Source: Rariglobus sp967755175 (GTDB lineage Bacteria > Verrucomicrobiota > Verrucomicrobiia > Opitutales > Opitutaceae). From it: a DNA stretch of 64,000 bases. The stretch lies in NCBI GenBank assembly GCA_967755175.1, contig CBRAFO010000001.1, positions 61,801 through 125,800 of the forward strand, given 5' to 3'. The stretch's first letter is position 1; every line of letters starts with the position of its first letter. Position numbers and translations under genes: made by a program. Below are positions 8,809-18,455 of the stretch, piece after piece. The notes under the pieces are model-generated. The model made no database searches and had not been told where the DNA came from. It saw only the letters and a program-made list of their open reading frames with translations.

Positions 8809-8993
8809 GGAGCGAAAATAAAGGGCGAGCACAGAGAGCAGGCGGGCGGTTAGCAAGGCGTGAATCCGAACGAAAACGAGCGGAGCCGCAGGATGCGTGC
8901 TTGCTCCATCGAATTCTGAAATGCAATTTGGCAACGCCCCTGCTGTTGCTTCCTCCAGACCATGGCTAGTTTATTGCATATCCAATTCGTCTG

Positions 8994-10991
8994 ATGGCCG
9001 CGCCCATCCCCTACGTTCGTTCGCTGCGTATTGCCGGTTGTGCCGGCATTGTTGCCTTGGTCGTAGGTGCATTGGTGTTGATTGGTTGGGTGACGGGCAA
9101 TGCGACGTTGCAGCAGGTCTCCGCGGCCTGGACTGCGATGGTTCCGATGACGGCGGTGACATTTTGCCTGTCCGGCACGGCTTTGCTGATGATTACGGTG
9201 GCAATGAATCGGACGCAGTTGGACACGCCGATAAAGGAGGACCGCTGGAGGTGGACGGCGATGGGTGTGGCGCTCCTCGTAACCGTGATCGGTGGACGAA
9301 GGGTTGGGCTTTACCTGCTCGGATGGCCGACTGAAGCAGACATGTTGGGCTTTGATCGCGGGCAGGGGCTGGGGCAGATGGCGCAGATGACTGCCACCGG
9401 TTTTTTCCTTACCGGCATCGCATTGGGTCTGACCGCACGCCGAGGCTTTTATCAGGTGGCCCAATGGCTGGCTGCTATGGTGATCGTCATCGGGTGGATC
9501 GGGCTTACTCGATATTTTTATGCCGGAGAGGTGACGGGGGTATTTTTCCGGATGGCCATACACACAGCGCTATTGTTCACCGTGCTGGGCCTCGGGATTT
9601 TCTTCGTGCGACCCGATGGCGGATTTATCGTGATTTGGAACGATGATACTGCGGGAAGCGTGCTGATCCGGCGGTTGTTCCCCTCGGCGTTGGTGGTGCC
9701 TGTTATAGTAGGTTGGCTGTGCCTGCAGGGGAAGCGGATGGGGTTGTATGGCTTGGAAACGGGTTTCAGCACATTCGCGATGTCGAATGTGCTGATCTTC
9801 TCAGGACTCGCATGGCACACGGCGAGTAAACTGCACCGAGAAGACATGCTGCGGCGGCGGGCGGAACAACGGGTGCTGATGGAGAAACATTTCTCGGATG
9901 CGGTCATCGATAGCCTACCAGGCATCTTATATCTTTACGATCGGGACGGGAAATTCCTGCGATGGAACAAGAACTTCGAACAGGTGAGCGGCTACGGGGC
10001 TGCCGAGATAACGACAATGCATCCGCTCGATTTTTTCTCGGCTGAAGACAAGCCGCTGCTGACCGCGCGTATCGCCGAGGTTTTCGCGACGGGCACATCG
10101 GAGGTCGAGGCAAACTTTGTTTCCAAGAACGGAAGCCGGACTCCGTATTACTTCACGGGTCGCACGGTCGTGCTCGACGGAAAGTCATGCTTGGTCGGAG
10201 TGGGCATCGATGTCGCCGAGCGGAAGCGAGCCGATGCGAGGATTAATGAGCTCAATACCGGGCTGGAGCGGAGAGTCGTGGAACGCACGGCACAGTTGGA
10301 ATCCGCCAACAAGGAGCTCGAGGCGTTTTCCTACTCCGTGTCGCACGACCTGCGCGCACCATTGCGGGCGGTGGATGGGTTTTCGCAGGCGTTAATCGAA
10401 GATTATGGGCAGTGCTTGCCTGACGGGGGACGGCAATACCTGACCACCATCCGCAGTGAGAGTCAGCGGATGGGTGAATTGATAGATGACCTGCTCACCT
10501 TCTCACGGCTGAGTCGTGCGCCCTTGGTGAGCCTCCCCATCGATACGACCGGACTGGTGTGCTCGGTGTTGAAAGATTTAACCGCAGGGTTCGCCAATCG
10601 GATGCTCGATATCCAGGTCGCGGAGCTGCCCGGTTGCGAGGGGGACTTGGCGTTAATGCGACAGGTGTGGATTAATCTGCTTTCGAACGCGCTCAAATAC
10701 ACGGGGCGGTGTGAATCAACCGCGATAGAGGTCGGGAGCCGGTGCCAGGACGGCGTGACGGTCTATTTCGTAAAGGACAACGGCGCGGGCTTTGACATGC
10801 GTTATGCCCATAAATTATTCGGCGTTTTTCAGCGGCTCCATCGCGCCGAGGACTACGAGGGCACGGGAGTGGGTCTGGCAATCGTGCAACGCATCGTCCA
10901 CCGTCATGGCGGACGCGCATGGGCGGAGGCAGTCGTAAATCAAGGAGCTACTTTTTATTTTACCCTGAACCAGAAACACCCACATGAATAA
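8994..10991 (+). CDS. membrane-bound PAS sensor histidine kinase
   Basis: The product has 665 residues. The first 290 residues contain about seven to eight hydrophobic helices with short loops, an integral membrane sensor of the MASE type. A PAS domain follows (about 300-415, DSLPGILYLYDRDGKFLRWN), then a linker coiled coil and a HisKA domain with the phospho-acceptor in SVSHDLRAPLRAVDGF. The HATPase_c domain has N box NLLSNALKYT, G1 DNGAGFDM and G2 EGTGVGLAIVQRIVHRHGG. The sequence around the acceptor His is of the phytochrome-like kinase class. It overlaps the next gene, an Rcp1-like regulator, by eight bases, so the two are very likely a cognate pair. The signal is unknown. Confidence 0.9.
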   Translation: MAAPIPYVRSLRIAGCAGIVALVVGALVLIGWVTGNATLQQVSAAWTAMVPMTAVTFCLSGTALLMITVAMNRTQLDTPIKEDRWRWTAMGVALLVTVIGGRRVGLYLLGWPTEADMLGFDRGQGLGQMAQMTATGFFLTGIALGLTARRGFYQVAQWLAAMVIVIGWIGLTRYFYAGEVTGVFFRMAIHTALLFTVLGLGIFFVRPDGGFIVIWNDDTAGSVLIRRLFPSALVVPVIVGWLCLQGKRMGLYGLETGFSTFAMSNVLIFSGLAWHTASKLHREDMLRRRAEQRVLMEKHFSDAVIDSLPGILYLYDRDGKFLRWNKNFEQVSGYGAAEITTMHPLDFFSAEDKPLLTARIAEVFATGTSEVEANFVSKNGSRTPYYFTGRTVVLDGKSCLVGVGIDVAERKRADARINELNTGLERRVVERTAQLESANKELEAFSYSVSHDLRAPLRAVDGFSQALIEDYGQCLPDGGRQYLTTIRSESQRMGELIDDLLTFSRLSRAPLVSLPIDTTGLVCSVLKDLTAGFANRMLDIQVAELPGCEGDLALMRQVWINLLSNALKYTGRCESTAIEVGSRCQDGVTVYFVKDNGAGFDMRYAHKLFGVFQRLHRAEDYEGTGVGLAIVQRIVHRHGGRAWAEAVVNQGATFYFTLNQKHPHE

Positions 10992-11442
10992 AGCCCATCC
11001 GAATGGCGTCGAAATTCTCTTGGTCGAGGATAACCCCAACGATCTCGTGCTGACCCAGCGTGCGCTCAAAAAAGCTCGGTTGGCCAACAATCTTCACATT
11101 TGTCGCGACGGCGTGGAGGCGCTCGATTTTTTCTTTGGCGAAGGTTCGCATGATGGACCCTGCATCGCCCCGATTCCACGGGTCGTGCTGCTTGATCTTA
11201 AGTTACCCAAAATCGACGGACTTGAAGTGCTCCGGAGGTTGAAATCCGATCCCCGCACCAAGGCGATTCCAGTCGTAATGCTGACGTCATCCAAAGAGCA
11301 ACGGGACGTGGTTGAGAGCTATAATCTGGGCGTGAACAGTTACATCGTAAAACCGGTAAACTTCGAAGGTTTCTCCACCGCAGTGGAGCAGCTGGGCATG
11401 TATTGGCTGTTGGTAAATCAAGCGCCAAAGCAGGAAACCTGA
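10984..11442 (+). CDS. Rcp1-like single-domain response regulator
   Basis: The product has 152 residues consisting of one receiver domain: acidic pocket LLVEDNPNDL, phospho-acceptor in VVLLDLKLPKIDG, switch Thr in VVMLTSSKEQRD and conserved Lys in YIVKPVNFEGF. It belongs to the Rcp1/CheY-like class that usually partners phytochrome-type kinases and has no output domain. Its ATG lies within the end of the upstream kinase gene, and the next kinase starts five bases after its stop. It likely shuttles phosphate between the kinase pair or to an unlinked partner. Confidence 0.92.
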   Translation: MNKAHPNGVEILLVEDNPNDLVLTQRALKKARLANNLHICRDGVEALDFFFGEGSHDGPCIAPIPRVVLLDLKLPKIDGLEVLRRLKSDPRTKAIPVVMLTSSKEQRDVVESYNLGVNSYIVKPVNFEGFSTAVEQLGMYWLLVNQAPKQET

Positions 11443-11446
11443 ACCG

Positions 11447-14170
11447 ATGACGCAGCTCCTGAAAATCCTCTTCGCCGAAGATAATCCGGCCGATGCCGAG
11501 CTGGTGTTCCGGCAGCTGCGGAGGGATGGGTTCGAAATCGAGGCTGTGCGCGTCGATACCGAAGCGGCTTTTGTTGCGGGCCTACACGCGGGGTTGGATT
11601 TGATTTTGTCGGACTACGAGATGGGGTGCTTCAATGGTTTGGAGGCGTTGAACCTGTTAAAACAGAGCGGGCTCGATGTGCCCTTTATCCTGATTTCCGG
11701 CACGGTCGGGGAGGAGCTTGCGGTGGAGGCGATCAAGCGGGGGGCATCAGATTATTTGATGAAAGATCGGTTGGCCCGGCTGAGTCCCGCGGTCACGCAT
11801 GCCTTGGATCAAGGCCGGCTGAAGCGCGAACGGTTGCTGGTCGAAAAACGACTGAGACAAAGTGAGCGCAGCCAAGCGCTCGCCCAAAGGATCGCGCACA
11901 TCGGAAGTTGGGAACTCGATTTGACGGATTCGGAAAATCCTTCAACCAACACGCTCCGATGGTCGGACGAATTGTTCCGGGTGTTTGGCCATGAGCCGGG
12001 GGCAATCGAGGTATCGAGCGAGAATTTTTTCAGTCACGTCCATCCGGATGACCGAGAGAAAGTCCGCGCTGCAATCAATGAGGTCATGCGCACGGGGGAG
12101 ACCTACAGCATCGACCATCGCATCATCCGGGCTGATGGCGTAGAGCGGGTGATTCACGAACGAGCCGAGATCGTGCGCGATGAGAAAACCGGCCATCCCA
12201 TGACCTTGGTTGGCACAGCTCACGACGTTACGGAAAACCGGCGAATGGACGCCGTCTTGCGCCAGAGCCGGGAGGATTTCCGGCGGCTCTTTGAAGCCAA
12301 TCCGATGCCGATGTGGGTGTATGATCAAGAAACATTCCGGTTTCTGGCCGTGAACGATGCGGCAGTGCGGCATTACGGTTATAGCCGGGACGAATTCTTG
12401 GGAATGACCATTAAGGACATCCGGCCCCCCGAGGCGGTTCCTGTTCTGTTAAAAGTGCTTTCAGAAAGAGAAAGGGGCCCGGCCGCGGGACAAACCACCT
12501 CTGGCGTCTGGCAGCACCGGAAGAAGAACGGCGAATTGATCTATGTTGAGATCACCTTTCATACGTTTCCGTTCCAGGGGCGTCCGGCCGAACTGACTCT
12601 GGCCAACGACATCACGGCGCAGCGAGAAAGTGTGCAGGCGCTTCGGGAGAGCGAAGAGCGATTCCGGCAGCTTGCGGAGAATATTACCGAGGCGTTCTGG
12701 ATCACCAGTCCGTCGAAAGACAAGATGCACTACGTCAGTCCGGCCTACGAAACCATCTGGGGGCGGACGTGCAAAAGCCTATATCGTGACCCCGCAAATT
12801 GGTTCGATGCCATCCACCCCGAAGATCGCGAGCGGGTGACCGAAGCGTCCAGAAAGCAGAGCTTCGGTAACTATCATGAAATCTATCGCATCCTGAAACC
12901 CGACGGCTCGCTGCGCTGGGTGCGTGATCGGGCATTCCCGATCAAAGATGCCGCCGGCCGGGTTTACCGCATCGTGGGCACGGCTGAAGACATCACTGAG
13001 TGGCGCAAGCTTGAGGAGCAGTTTCGCCAAGCACAGAAGCTGGAGGCATTGGGCACGCTGGCCGGCGGCATCGCGCATGACTTTAACAACATTCTGGGGG
13101 CGATCATCGGTTACGTCGAATTGACGAAAATGGGCATTCAGCAAAACCTGATCGCACATCGTCACCTCGACATGGTGCTACAGGCGGCGCAGCGGGCCGC
13201 AGCGTTGGTTCGTCAGATCCTCGCCTTCAGCCGCCAACAGGAACAGCAGCGCGTATCGGTGCAATTGAATCAAGTGGTGGCGGAGCCGCTCAAGCTCCTG
13301 CGTGCGACGATTCCTACGCTGATTGAGTTCGATGTATCGCTGGACGCGGACCTGCCCATCGTGCAGGCGGATCCCACCCAGGTGCATCAGGTGGTGATGA
13401 ACCTTTGCACAAATGCTGCTCACGCGATGCGCGATCGTCCGGGACGGCTCGGGGTGAAATTGGAGAAACTCTTGATCGATGCACGCCGGCCCGAACTAGG
13501 GGTGAATCTAAAACCCGGCCTTTACGTGCGACTGACCATAAGTGACACAGGACGCGGCATGGATTCGGCCACGATGGAGCGTATCTTTGAGCCGTTTTTC
13601 ACCACCAAGAGCCCTGGCGAGGGAACCGGACTAGGGTTGTCCGTCGTGCATGGAATCATGCAAAGCCATGAGGGTGCCGTGGCCGTGCATAGTCAGCCGG
13701 GTGAGGGAACCATCTTCCACTTGTATTTCCCCGCAGATGGCACATCCGCGTTGGAAAGTAACACTCCAGAGCGGCCCGATGTTCCCTGCGGTGCGGGCCA
13801 GCGCGTGCTCTTCATTGACGATGAACTGCCTCTTGCGCAGATCGCGCAGTCCGTCCTTGAGACGCTCAATTATCAAGTAACCTCCACCGTGGATGCCCTT
13901 GAGGCGATCGAGCTCGTGCGCAAGGATCCGCAAGCATTTGATTTGGTCATCACCGATTTGAGCATGCCTCGGATCATGGGCACGGATTTAGCCGCGGAAC
14001 TGATCGCGATCCGTCCCGACCTGCCGATTATTTTAACGACGGGTTACACCGCACAGTTCACTCCTGAAATCGCGCGAACAGTCGGAGTCCGTGAGCTTTT
14101 GCTTAAGCCGTTTAGCTTTCATTCACTCGGGTTCGCGGTGCATCGAGTGCTTTCGAAGAGCGGCACGTGA
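11447..14170 (+). CDS. hybrid histidine kinase with two receivers and three PAS domains
   Basis: The product has 907 residues and no membrane segment. Order: N-terminal receiver (about 5-125, LILSDYEMGCFNG); PAS/PAC modules at about 145-265, 275-400 and 400-525; HisKA with LAGGIAHDFNNILGAI (about 540-555); HATPase_c with NLCTNAAHAM, DTGRGMD and GEGTGLGLSVVHGIM; and a C-terminal receiver (about 785-900) with VITDLSMPRIMG and LKPFSF. This is a soluble phosphorelay hub with receivers at both ends. Its position directly after the Rcp1-like regulator suggests a three-component cascade from a membrane sensor through a shuttle to this kinase. The output target is not encoded here. Confidence 0.92.
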   Translation: MTQLLKILFAEDNPADAELVFRQLRRDGFEIEAVRVDTEAAFVAGLHAGLDLILSDYEMGCFNGLEALNLLKQSGLDVPFILISGTVGEELAVEAIKRGASDYLMKDRLARLSPAVTHALDQGRLKRERLLVEKRLRQSERSQALAQRIAHIGSWELDLTDSENPSTNTLRWSDELFRVFGHEPGAIEVSSENFFSHVHPDDREKVRAAINEVMRTGETYSIDHRIIRADGVERVIHERAEIVRDEKTGHPMTLVGTAHDVTENRRMDAVLRQSREDFRRLFEANPMPMWVYDQETFRFLAVNDAAVRHYGYSRDEFLGMTIKDIRPPEAVPVLLKVLSERERGPAAGQTTSGVWQHRKKNGELIYVEITFHTFPFQGRPAELTLANDITAQRESVQALRESEERFRQLAENITEAFWITSPSKDKMHYVSPAYETIWGRTCKSLYRDPANWFDAIHPEDRERVTEASRKQSFGNYHEIYRILKPDGSLRWVRDRAFPIKDAAGRVYRIVGTAEDITEWRKLEEQFRQAQKLEALGTLAGGIAHDFNNILGAIIGYVELTKMGIQQNLIAHRHLDMVLQAAQRAAALVRQILAFSRQQEQQRVSVQLNQVVAEPLKLLRATIPTLIEFDVSLDADLPIVQADPTQVHQVVMNLCTNAAHAMRDRPGRLGVKLEKLLIDARRPELGVNLKPGLYVRLTISDTGRGMDSATMERIFEPFFTTKSPGEGTGLGLSVVHGIMQSHEGAVAVHSQPGEGTIFHLYFPADGTSALESNTPERPDVPCGAGQRVLFIDDELPLAQIAQSVLETLNYQVTSTVDALEAIELVRKDPQAFDLVITDLSMPRIMGTDLAAELIAIRPDLPIILTTGYTAQFTPEIARTVGVRELLLKPFSFHSLGFAVHRVLSKSGT

Positions 14171-14347
14171 GGCGCAGGACCTGATCACGGCGATTGTGCG
14201 CCGCAGGCTCAGGTGGTTCTAGTGGCTGGCCGATATCCAGAGTGGGCGAGTGACAGTTTGGATTAACCTCACTCGCGCACGCGGTCAGGAAACAAGGCAC
14301 TCGGCCAGCGCGCCCACAATACCGGGGCGTTGCTGGCCGAGGTCTGA

Positions 14348-15454
14348 TTAGCCAAGATTGGCGATGATGGCATCGGCCATTGCCTTGGTGCCGACGGTCG
14401 GCTTGCCGAAGGCGATGTCGCCGGTGCGCACACCATCGGTGGCCACGGTCTTGCGGACGGCGGTCTCAATCTTGGTCGCGATAGCATCGAGGCCGAAGCT
14501 GTAGCGCAGCATGAGCGCGACAGAGAGGACCTGGGCACAGGGGTTGGCGATGCCTTTGCCCGCGATGTCAGGGGCCGTGCCGCCTGCGGGTTCGTAGAGA
14601 CCGAATGGCAACCCGAGGGAATTCTTGCCGGTGCCGAGAGAGGCGGAGGACAACATGCCGAGCGAACCGCAGATGACCGCCATTTCGTCGGAGAGGATGT
14701 CGCCAAACATGTTTTCAGTGAAGAGCACGTCGAACTGGTTGGGATCGCGCGCGAGCTGCATCGCGGCGTTGTCGACATACATGTGGCTCAGCGCGAGCTC
14801 GGGATGGTTCTTGGCGAAATACGCGGTGACCACTTTGCGCCAGAGGACGGAGGTTTCGAGGACGTTGGCCTTGTCAACGGAGCACACGCGCTTGCCACGG
14901 GCCTTGGCGGTGACGGCGGCGACTTCGGCGATGCGTTCGATCTCGGAAGTCTTATAAACCATCGTGTCGATGGCTTGCTGCTCGCCGTTTTCGAGCGTGG
15001 TCGTGGTCTTCGGCAGACCGAAGTAGATGCCGCCGGTGAGTTCGCGGATGCAAACGATGTCGATGCCGTTGGGGATACGCTCCGACTTCAGCGGCGAGGC
15101 ATCCAAGAGATCTTTGTAGAGAAGACCGGGGCGAATGTTTGCGAAGAGATTGAACGCCTTGCGCAGCGGGAGGAGAGCGGCGCGTTCGGGTTGTTCTTTC
15201 GGGGGGAGCTTCTCCCACTTGGGGCCACCGACAGAACCGAACAGGATCGCATCGGCCTGCTGGCAAAGGGCCAGCGTGGAATCAGGAAGTGCCTTCCCGT
15301 GATTATCGATGCCGGCACCGCCGACATCGGCGATCTCGTAGGAAAGAGTGAGGTTTTCCTGCTTGGCGACGTGGGCGAACACGCGCAGGGCTTCGGTCAT
15401 AACCTCGGGCCCGATGTAGTCTCCAGGAAGAACGGCGAATTTAAGCGTCGGCAT
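14348..15454 (-). CDS. leuB: 3-isopropylmalate dehydrogenase
   Basis: The product has 368 residues from the ATG at 15454 (MPTLKFAVLPGDYIGPE); upstream in-frame sequence has no homology pattern. The enzyme oxidatively decarboxylates 3-isopropylmalate in leucine synthesis. Seen are the substrate loop RELTGGIYFG, the catalytic Lys/Asp region with VDKANVLETSVLWRKVV, the metal-site segment NMFGDILSDEM, and the NAD-specific C-terminal PAGGTAPDIAGKGIANP. An oddity is the N-terminal loop GDYIGPE in place of the common GDGIGPE. It stands alone on the minus strand, without leuACD in the window. Confidence 0.95.
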   Translation of the reverse strand: MPTLKFAVLPGDYIGPEVMTEALRVFAHVAKQENLTLSYEIADVGGAGIDNHGKALPDSTLALCQQADAILFGSVGGPKWEKLPPKEQPERAALLPLRKAFNLFANIRPGLLYKDLLDASPLKSERIPNGIDIVCIRELTGGIYFGLPKTTTTLENGEQQAIDTMVYKTSEIERIAEVAAVTAKARGKRVCSVDKANVLETSVLWRKVVTAYFAKNHPELALSHMYVDNAAMQLARDPNQFDVLFTENMFGDILSDEMAVICGSLGMLSSASLGTGKNSLGLPFGLYEPAGGTAPDIAGKGIANPCAQVLSVALMLRYSFGLDAIATKIETAVRKTVATDGVRTGDIAFGKPTVGTKAMADAIIANLG

Positions 15455-15700
15455 AAAGGGCGGTGAGTTAGCAAGGTGCGCGGGTTGCTGGCAAGGGGGG
15501 AAGTGCTGAACCTTGGACGCGCGGATTTCCAATGTATCGCCATGCCATGGGCGGGCGGTATCCAGGGCCACTGGTTACACAGGAGAGCGTTATCTGCGAT
15601 GGAACCGGGCGGTGCGTTGCGGTTTCTGTGCGGATTGGGCCCTTTGGTTTGGTCACCACGGTAAAGGCTACCACAAAGGCACCGCTCCTCATTTTTTCCC

Positions 15701-16498
15701 ATGAAACGCTCTTTAATTCTCGTCGTTGTCACGCTGACAGTTGGCTGGTTTTCGGGTTGCACCACGGTCCAAGAAACCGGGCGACGTCAGCTGATGCTCG
15801 TGTCGCCCGCGCAAGAAGCGCAGATGGGCCTTGCGGCATTCGATCAGGTTAAGCACGAGGAGAAAATCTCCCACGATCCGGAGCTCAACGCTCGCATCCA
15901 ACGAATCGGCAAACGCATCGCCGCCTCGGTCGGGCGCGAGATACCCAATGCCCAATGGGAGTTCGTCGTCTTCGACGCACCGACGGTCAACGCGTTCGCG
16001 CTGCCGGGTGGCAAGGTCGGTGTTTATACGGGGCTGATTAAACTCGCTTCTAGCGATGACGAGATCGCGGTCGTCATGGGCCATGAAATCGCTCACGTGA
16101 CGTCGCGCCACGGTGCCGAGCGAACTTCACAGAACTATGCCATTGCCGGAGTCGGTCTACTCGCAGCTGTCGGAATGGAGATGAAGGACGTGGACCCAGA
16201 GAAGCGTAACATGGCGCTCGCCGCCTACGGGCTAGGAACGCAAGTCGGGCTTGCGCTGCCGTATTCGCGTTTGCACGAAAGCGAGGCCGATGCGGTCGGG
16301 CTACGGTTTGCGGCCGGCGCAGGCTATGATCCGCGTGCCGCAGTATCGTTCTGGAAAAAAATGGCGGCACAAGGCGGTGCCAAGCCGCCGGAACTGCTTT
16401 CCACGCATCCGTCGGACGCGACGCGTATCGCCAATTTGGAGAAGCTCGTGCCGCAATACATGGCACTTTATCGGCAGAGTAAGGCCCGGTATGAATGA
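15701..16498 (+). CDS. M48-family zinc metalloprotease lipoprotein
   Basis: The product has 265 residues. The N-terminus is a lipoprotein signal with lipobox FSGC (Cys20). The catalytic motif HEIAH lies at 128-132 in MGHEIAHVTSRHG, and the third zinc ligand is a Glu in HESEADAVG (192-200), the arrangement of BepA/LoiP-type M48 periplasmic proteases involved in outer-membrane protein quality control. The C-terminus ends with the family's THPSDATRIANLE motif. It is a single gene, preceded by about 245 bases without a gene. Confidence 0.9.
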   Translation: MKRSLILVVVTLTVGWFSGCTTVQETGRRQLMLVSPAQEAQMGLAAFDQVKHEEKISHDPELNARIQRIGKRIAASVGREIPNAQWEFVVFDAPTVNAFALPGGKVGVYTGLIKLASSDDEIAVVMGHEIAHVTSRHGAERTSQNYAIAGVGLLAAVGMEMKDVDPEKRNMALAAYGLGTQVGLALPYSRLHESEADAVGLRFAAGAGYDPRAAVSFWKKMAAQGGAKPPELLSTHPSDATRIANLEKLVPQYMALYRQSKARYE

Positions 16499-16666
16499 GG
16501 ATCGTGGCTGAAGAAGCCTGCTTTGTTTTAGGCCGTAGGGACTGGGTGGCCAACTCGATGCAGCGCTCCTGCAGTATTATGCATTCTTAAGCCGCAGGTG
16601 CTTAGGCGTGTGCGTGATCTTGTGTATCGGATGAATAACGTTCACGGTCGGGGCGCTTATTTCATC

Positions 16667-18349
16667 ATGTTTACCCGTTTCCGCCTTGGCCGCGTATGTC
16701 TGGTGCTGCTCGCACTTGTGGCTCTTCCTGTCCTCACGTATTGGGACACGATTTTCGCGCACTTTGGGTTGCGGGATGATTATTCGGTGCTGCGGGAATC
16801 GCATGAGGAGCCAGGCAAAGTCACCGCGTTTTGCGCCTCGCATGCTCGTCCGATTTTCGGATGGCTTTTGGAAGAATCATTCCAGCCGCTTCATCAGATT
16901 GAGGACTTGAAATGGGGGCGTCTGCTGGCGGCGCTGTGTATTGGCCTAGCGGCGGCGGGCACCACTTGGGTTTTGGTAAAGCAGTTTGATTGGCGGCTCG
17001 GAACGGCCGCTTGTGTAGGCGCGTTGGTCGCGCTGCTGCCGGCTTCTCAAGTGCTGGTGGGCTGGGCCATCTGTTGGGGCCATCTGGTCGGTATCATCTT
17101 CGCCATTGTGGCGTTTGCTCTGGCGGATCGAGGGGTTCTCGACTCGACCGGTTGGACGAGGGCAGGGTGGCTACTTGGCGGGTGGATCATGTTGTTGCTC
17201 GCAGGACTCACCTATCAGTCGAATGCGCTTTTCTACGTGGTCTTTTTAGCCGCGGGCCTTGCCGCGCAACGAGCTTGGCCGATACGCAAACGGATTATCT
17301 GGATTGGCGGACATCTGGCGATGGTGGGCGCAGGACTGGTCGGTGCATTTTTAGCGGCCAAGGGCTTGTTCGCCGTGGGTGTGTTCGCTCAATCTGATCG
17401 GATCGCTTTCGACCCGGACATCATTGGGAAAATAGGCTGGTTTGTTCGTGGGCCGCTGGGGAACGCGCTCTCATTACTGATCATCAATGATGACGACGGA
17501 CGCACCTTCTGGTGGCATTGGCTGGCTGCGATCGTGGTGACCTTGGTCATCATCGCGGGACTGGTTTCGGAGGGACGCCGTCATGGGCGCACGACGTGTC
17601 TTTTTTGGGCTGTTGGACTGGTGGGGCTTCCGTTGCTGGCCTATTCCGTAAGCATCATCGCTTCGGAGCGCTGGTCGACCTATCGGACGATCTATGCCCT
17701 GACGGGAGTGCTGTTGGTTTTCTTCGTGCTCGGGCTAGACCATCTGGCGTCGCGATTGGGACGCGGGGAACGTTGGTTTACGCCTTCGGTGCTTGGTGCC
17801 CTGGTGCTCATCGGATTCGGCCTCGCTCGGCACCAAGCCTATGATCTGATTGCGGTTCCGCAGGCGCGGGAGCTGCGCTTGCTGACCGAGAGCGCCCGCT
17901 TTATTGACCCGGAAAAGAATCCGCGCGTGTTCGTGGTTACCCCTGATTCGGACGACTCGTTTGCCGAACTTACCTATGCGGATGAATTTGGCTCTCTTTC
18001 GACAGCCTCAAGCTGGACGCCCAAAGAGATGCTAAAGCATTTAATGACCGAGCGCTTTCCGGACGTGGCGGACGTGAACACGCATTACACATTTGATTAC
18101 GGAAATACTCGGCCGGCGGATGGCGCTTTCGATGTGGTGATCGATCTGGATAAGGCGCTTACGACGCTGAAGGAGCGTCAGCTCGGCAAAAAGGGCGGAC
18201 ATCATCCGAGCGCGTGGCGATATTTTGCATCGCGGCGGTCTTTCGGGCTCGAGCATGGCTTGCGGCATTGGCCGGTGCTGGCCCTCTTCGGATTTGGGAT
18301 AGTTTTGCTTGGCCGGCGTTTCACCGATCGCGAGCCAGACGCGGTTTGA
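16667..18349 (+). CDS. polytopic membrane protein, possibly GT-C-like
   Basis: The product has 560 residues from the ATG at 16667; an ATG at 16631 is also in frame. About ten to twelve hydrophobic helices fill the first 430 residues. The first loop after helix 1 contains FGLRDDYSVLRE, an acidic motif near the N-terminus reminiscent of membrane-embedded GT-C glycosyltransferases, followed by HARPIFGWLLEE. A soluble section (about 430-530) precedes a final helix. No family is recognised with certainty. It is flanked by unrelated genes and appears monocistronic. Membrane location is clear; a glycosyltransferase role is only a suggestion. Confidence 0.7.
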   Translation: MFTRFRLGRVCLVLLALVALPVLTYWDTIFAHFGLRDDYSVLRESHEEPGKVTAFCASHARPIFGWLLEESFQPLHQIEDLKWGRLLAALCIGLAAAGTTWVLVKQFDWRLGTAACVGALVALLPASQVLVGWAICWGHLVGIIFAIVAFALADRGVLDSTGWTRAGWLLGGWIMLLLAGLTYQSNALFYVVFLAAGLAAQRAWPIRKRIIWIGGHLAMVGAGLVGAFLAAKGLFAVGVFAQSDRIAFDPDIIGKIGWFVRGPLGNALSLLIINDDDGRTFWWHWLAAIVVTLVIIAGLVSEGRRHGRTTCLFWAVGLVGLPLLAYSVSIIASERWSTYRTIYALTGVLLVFFVLGLDHLASRLGRGERWFTPSVLGALVLIGFGLARHQAYDLIAVPQARELRLLTESARFIDPEKNPRVFVVTPDSDDSFAELTYADEFGSLSTASSWTPKEMLKHLMTERFPDVADVNTHYTFDYGNTRPADGAFDVVIDLDKALTTLKERQLGKKGGHHPSAWRYFASRRSFGLEHGLRHWPVLALFGFGIVLLGRRFTDREPDAV

Positions 18350-18455
18350 ACCACTGGGAAACCGGTTGTATTCAGGGTTGCAAGACACCCTCCCGATTTT
18401 CGTTTTGAGCGATTTCCGCTAGCCCACATTCATTGAATCATGCAGCGTCGCGGGC

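Noticed and set aside
6115..8934. Longer alaS frame with 42 extra N-terminal residues
   Set aside because: The family N-terminus MTSAEIRQSF starts at 8808; the extension has no homology pattern.
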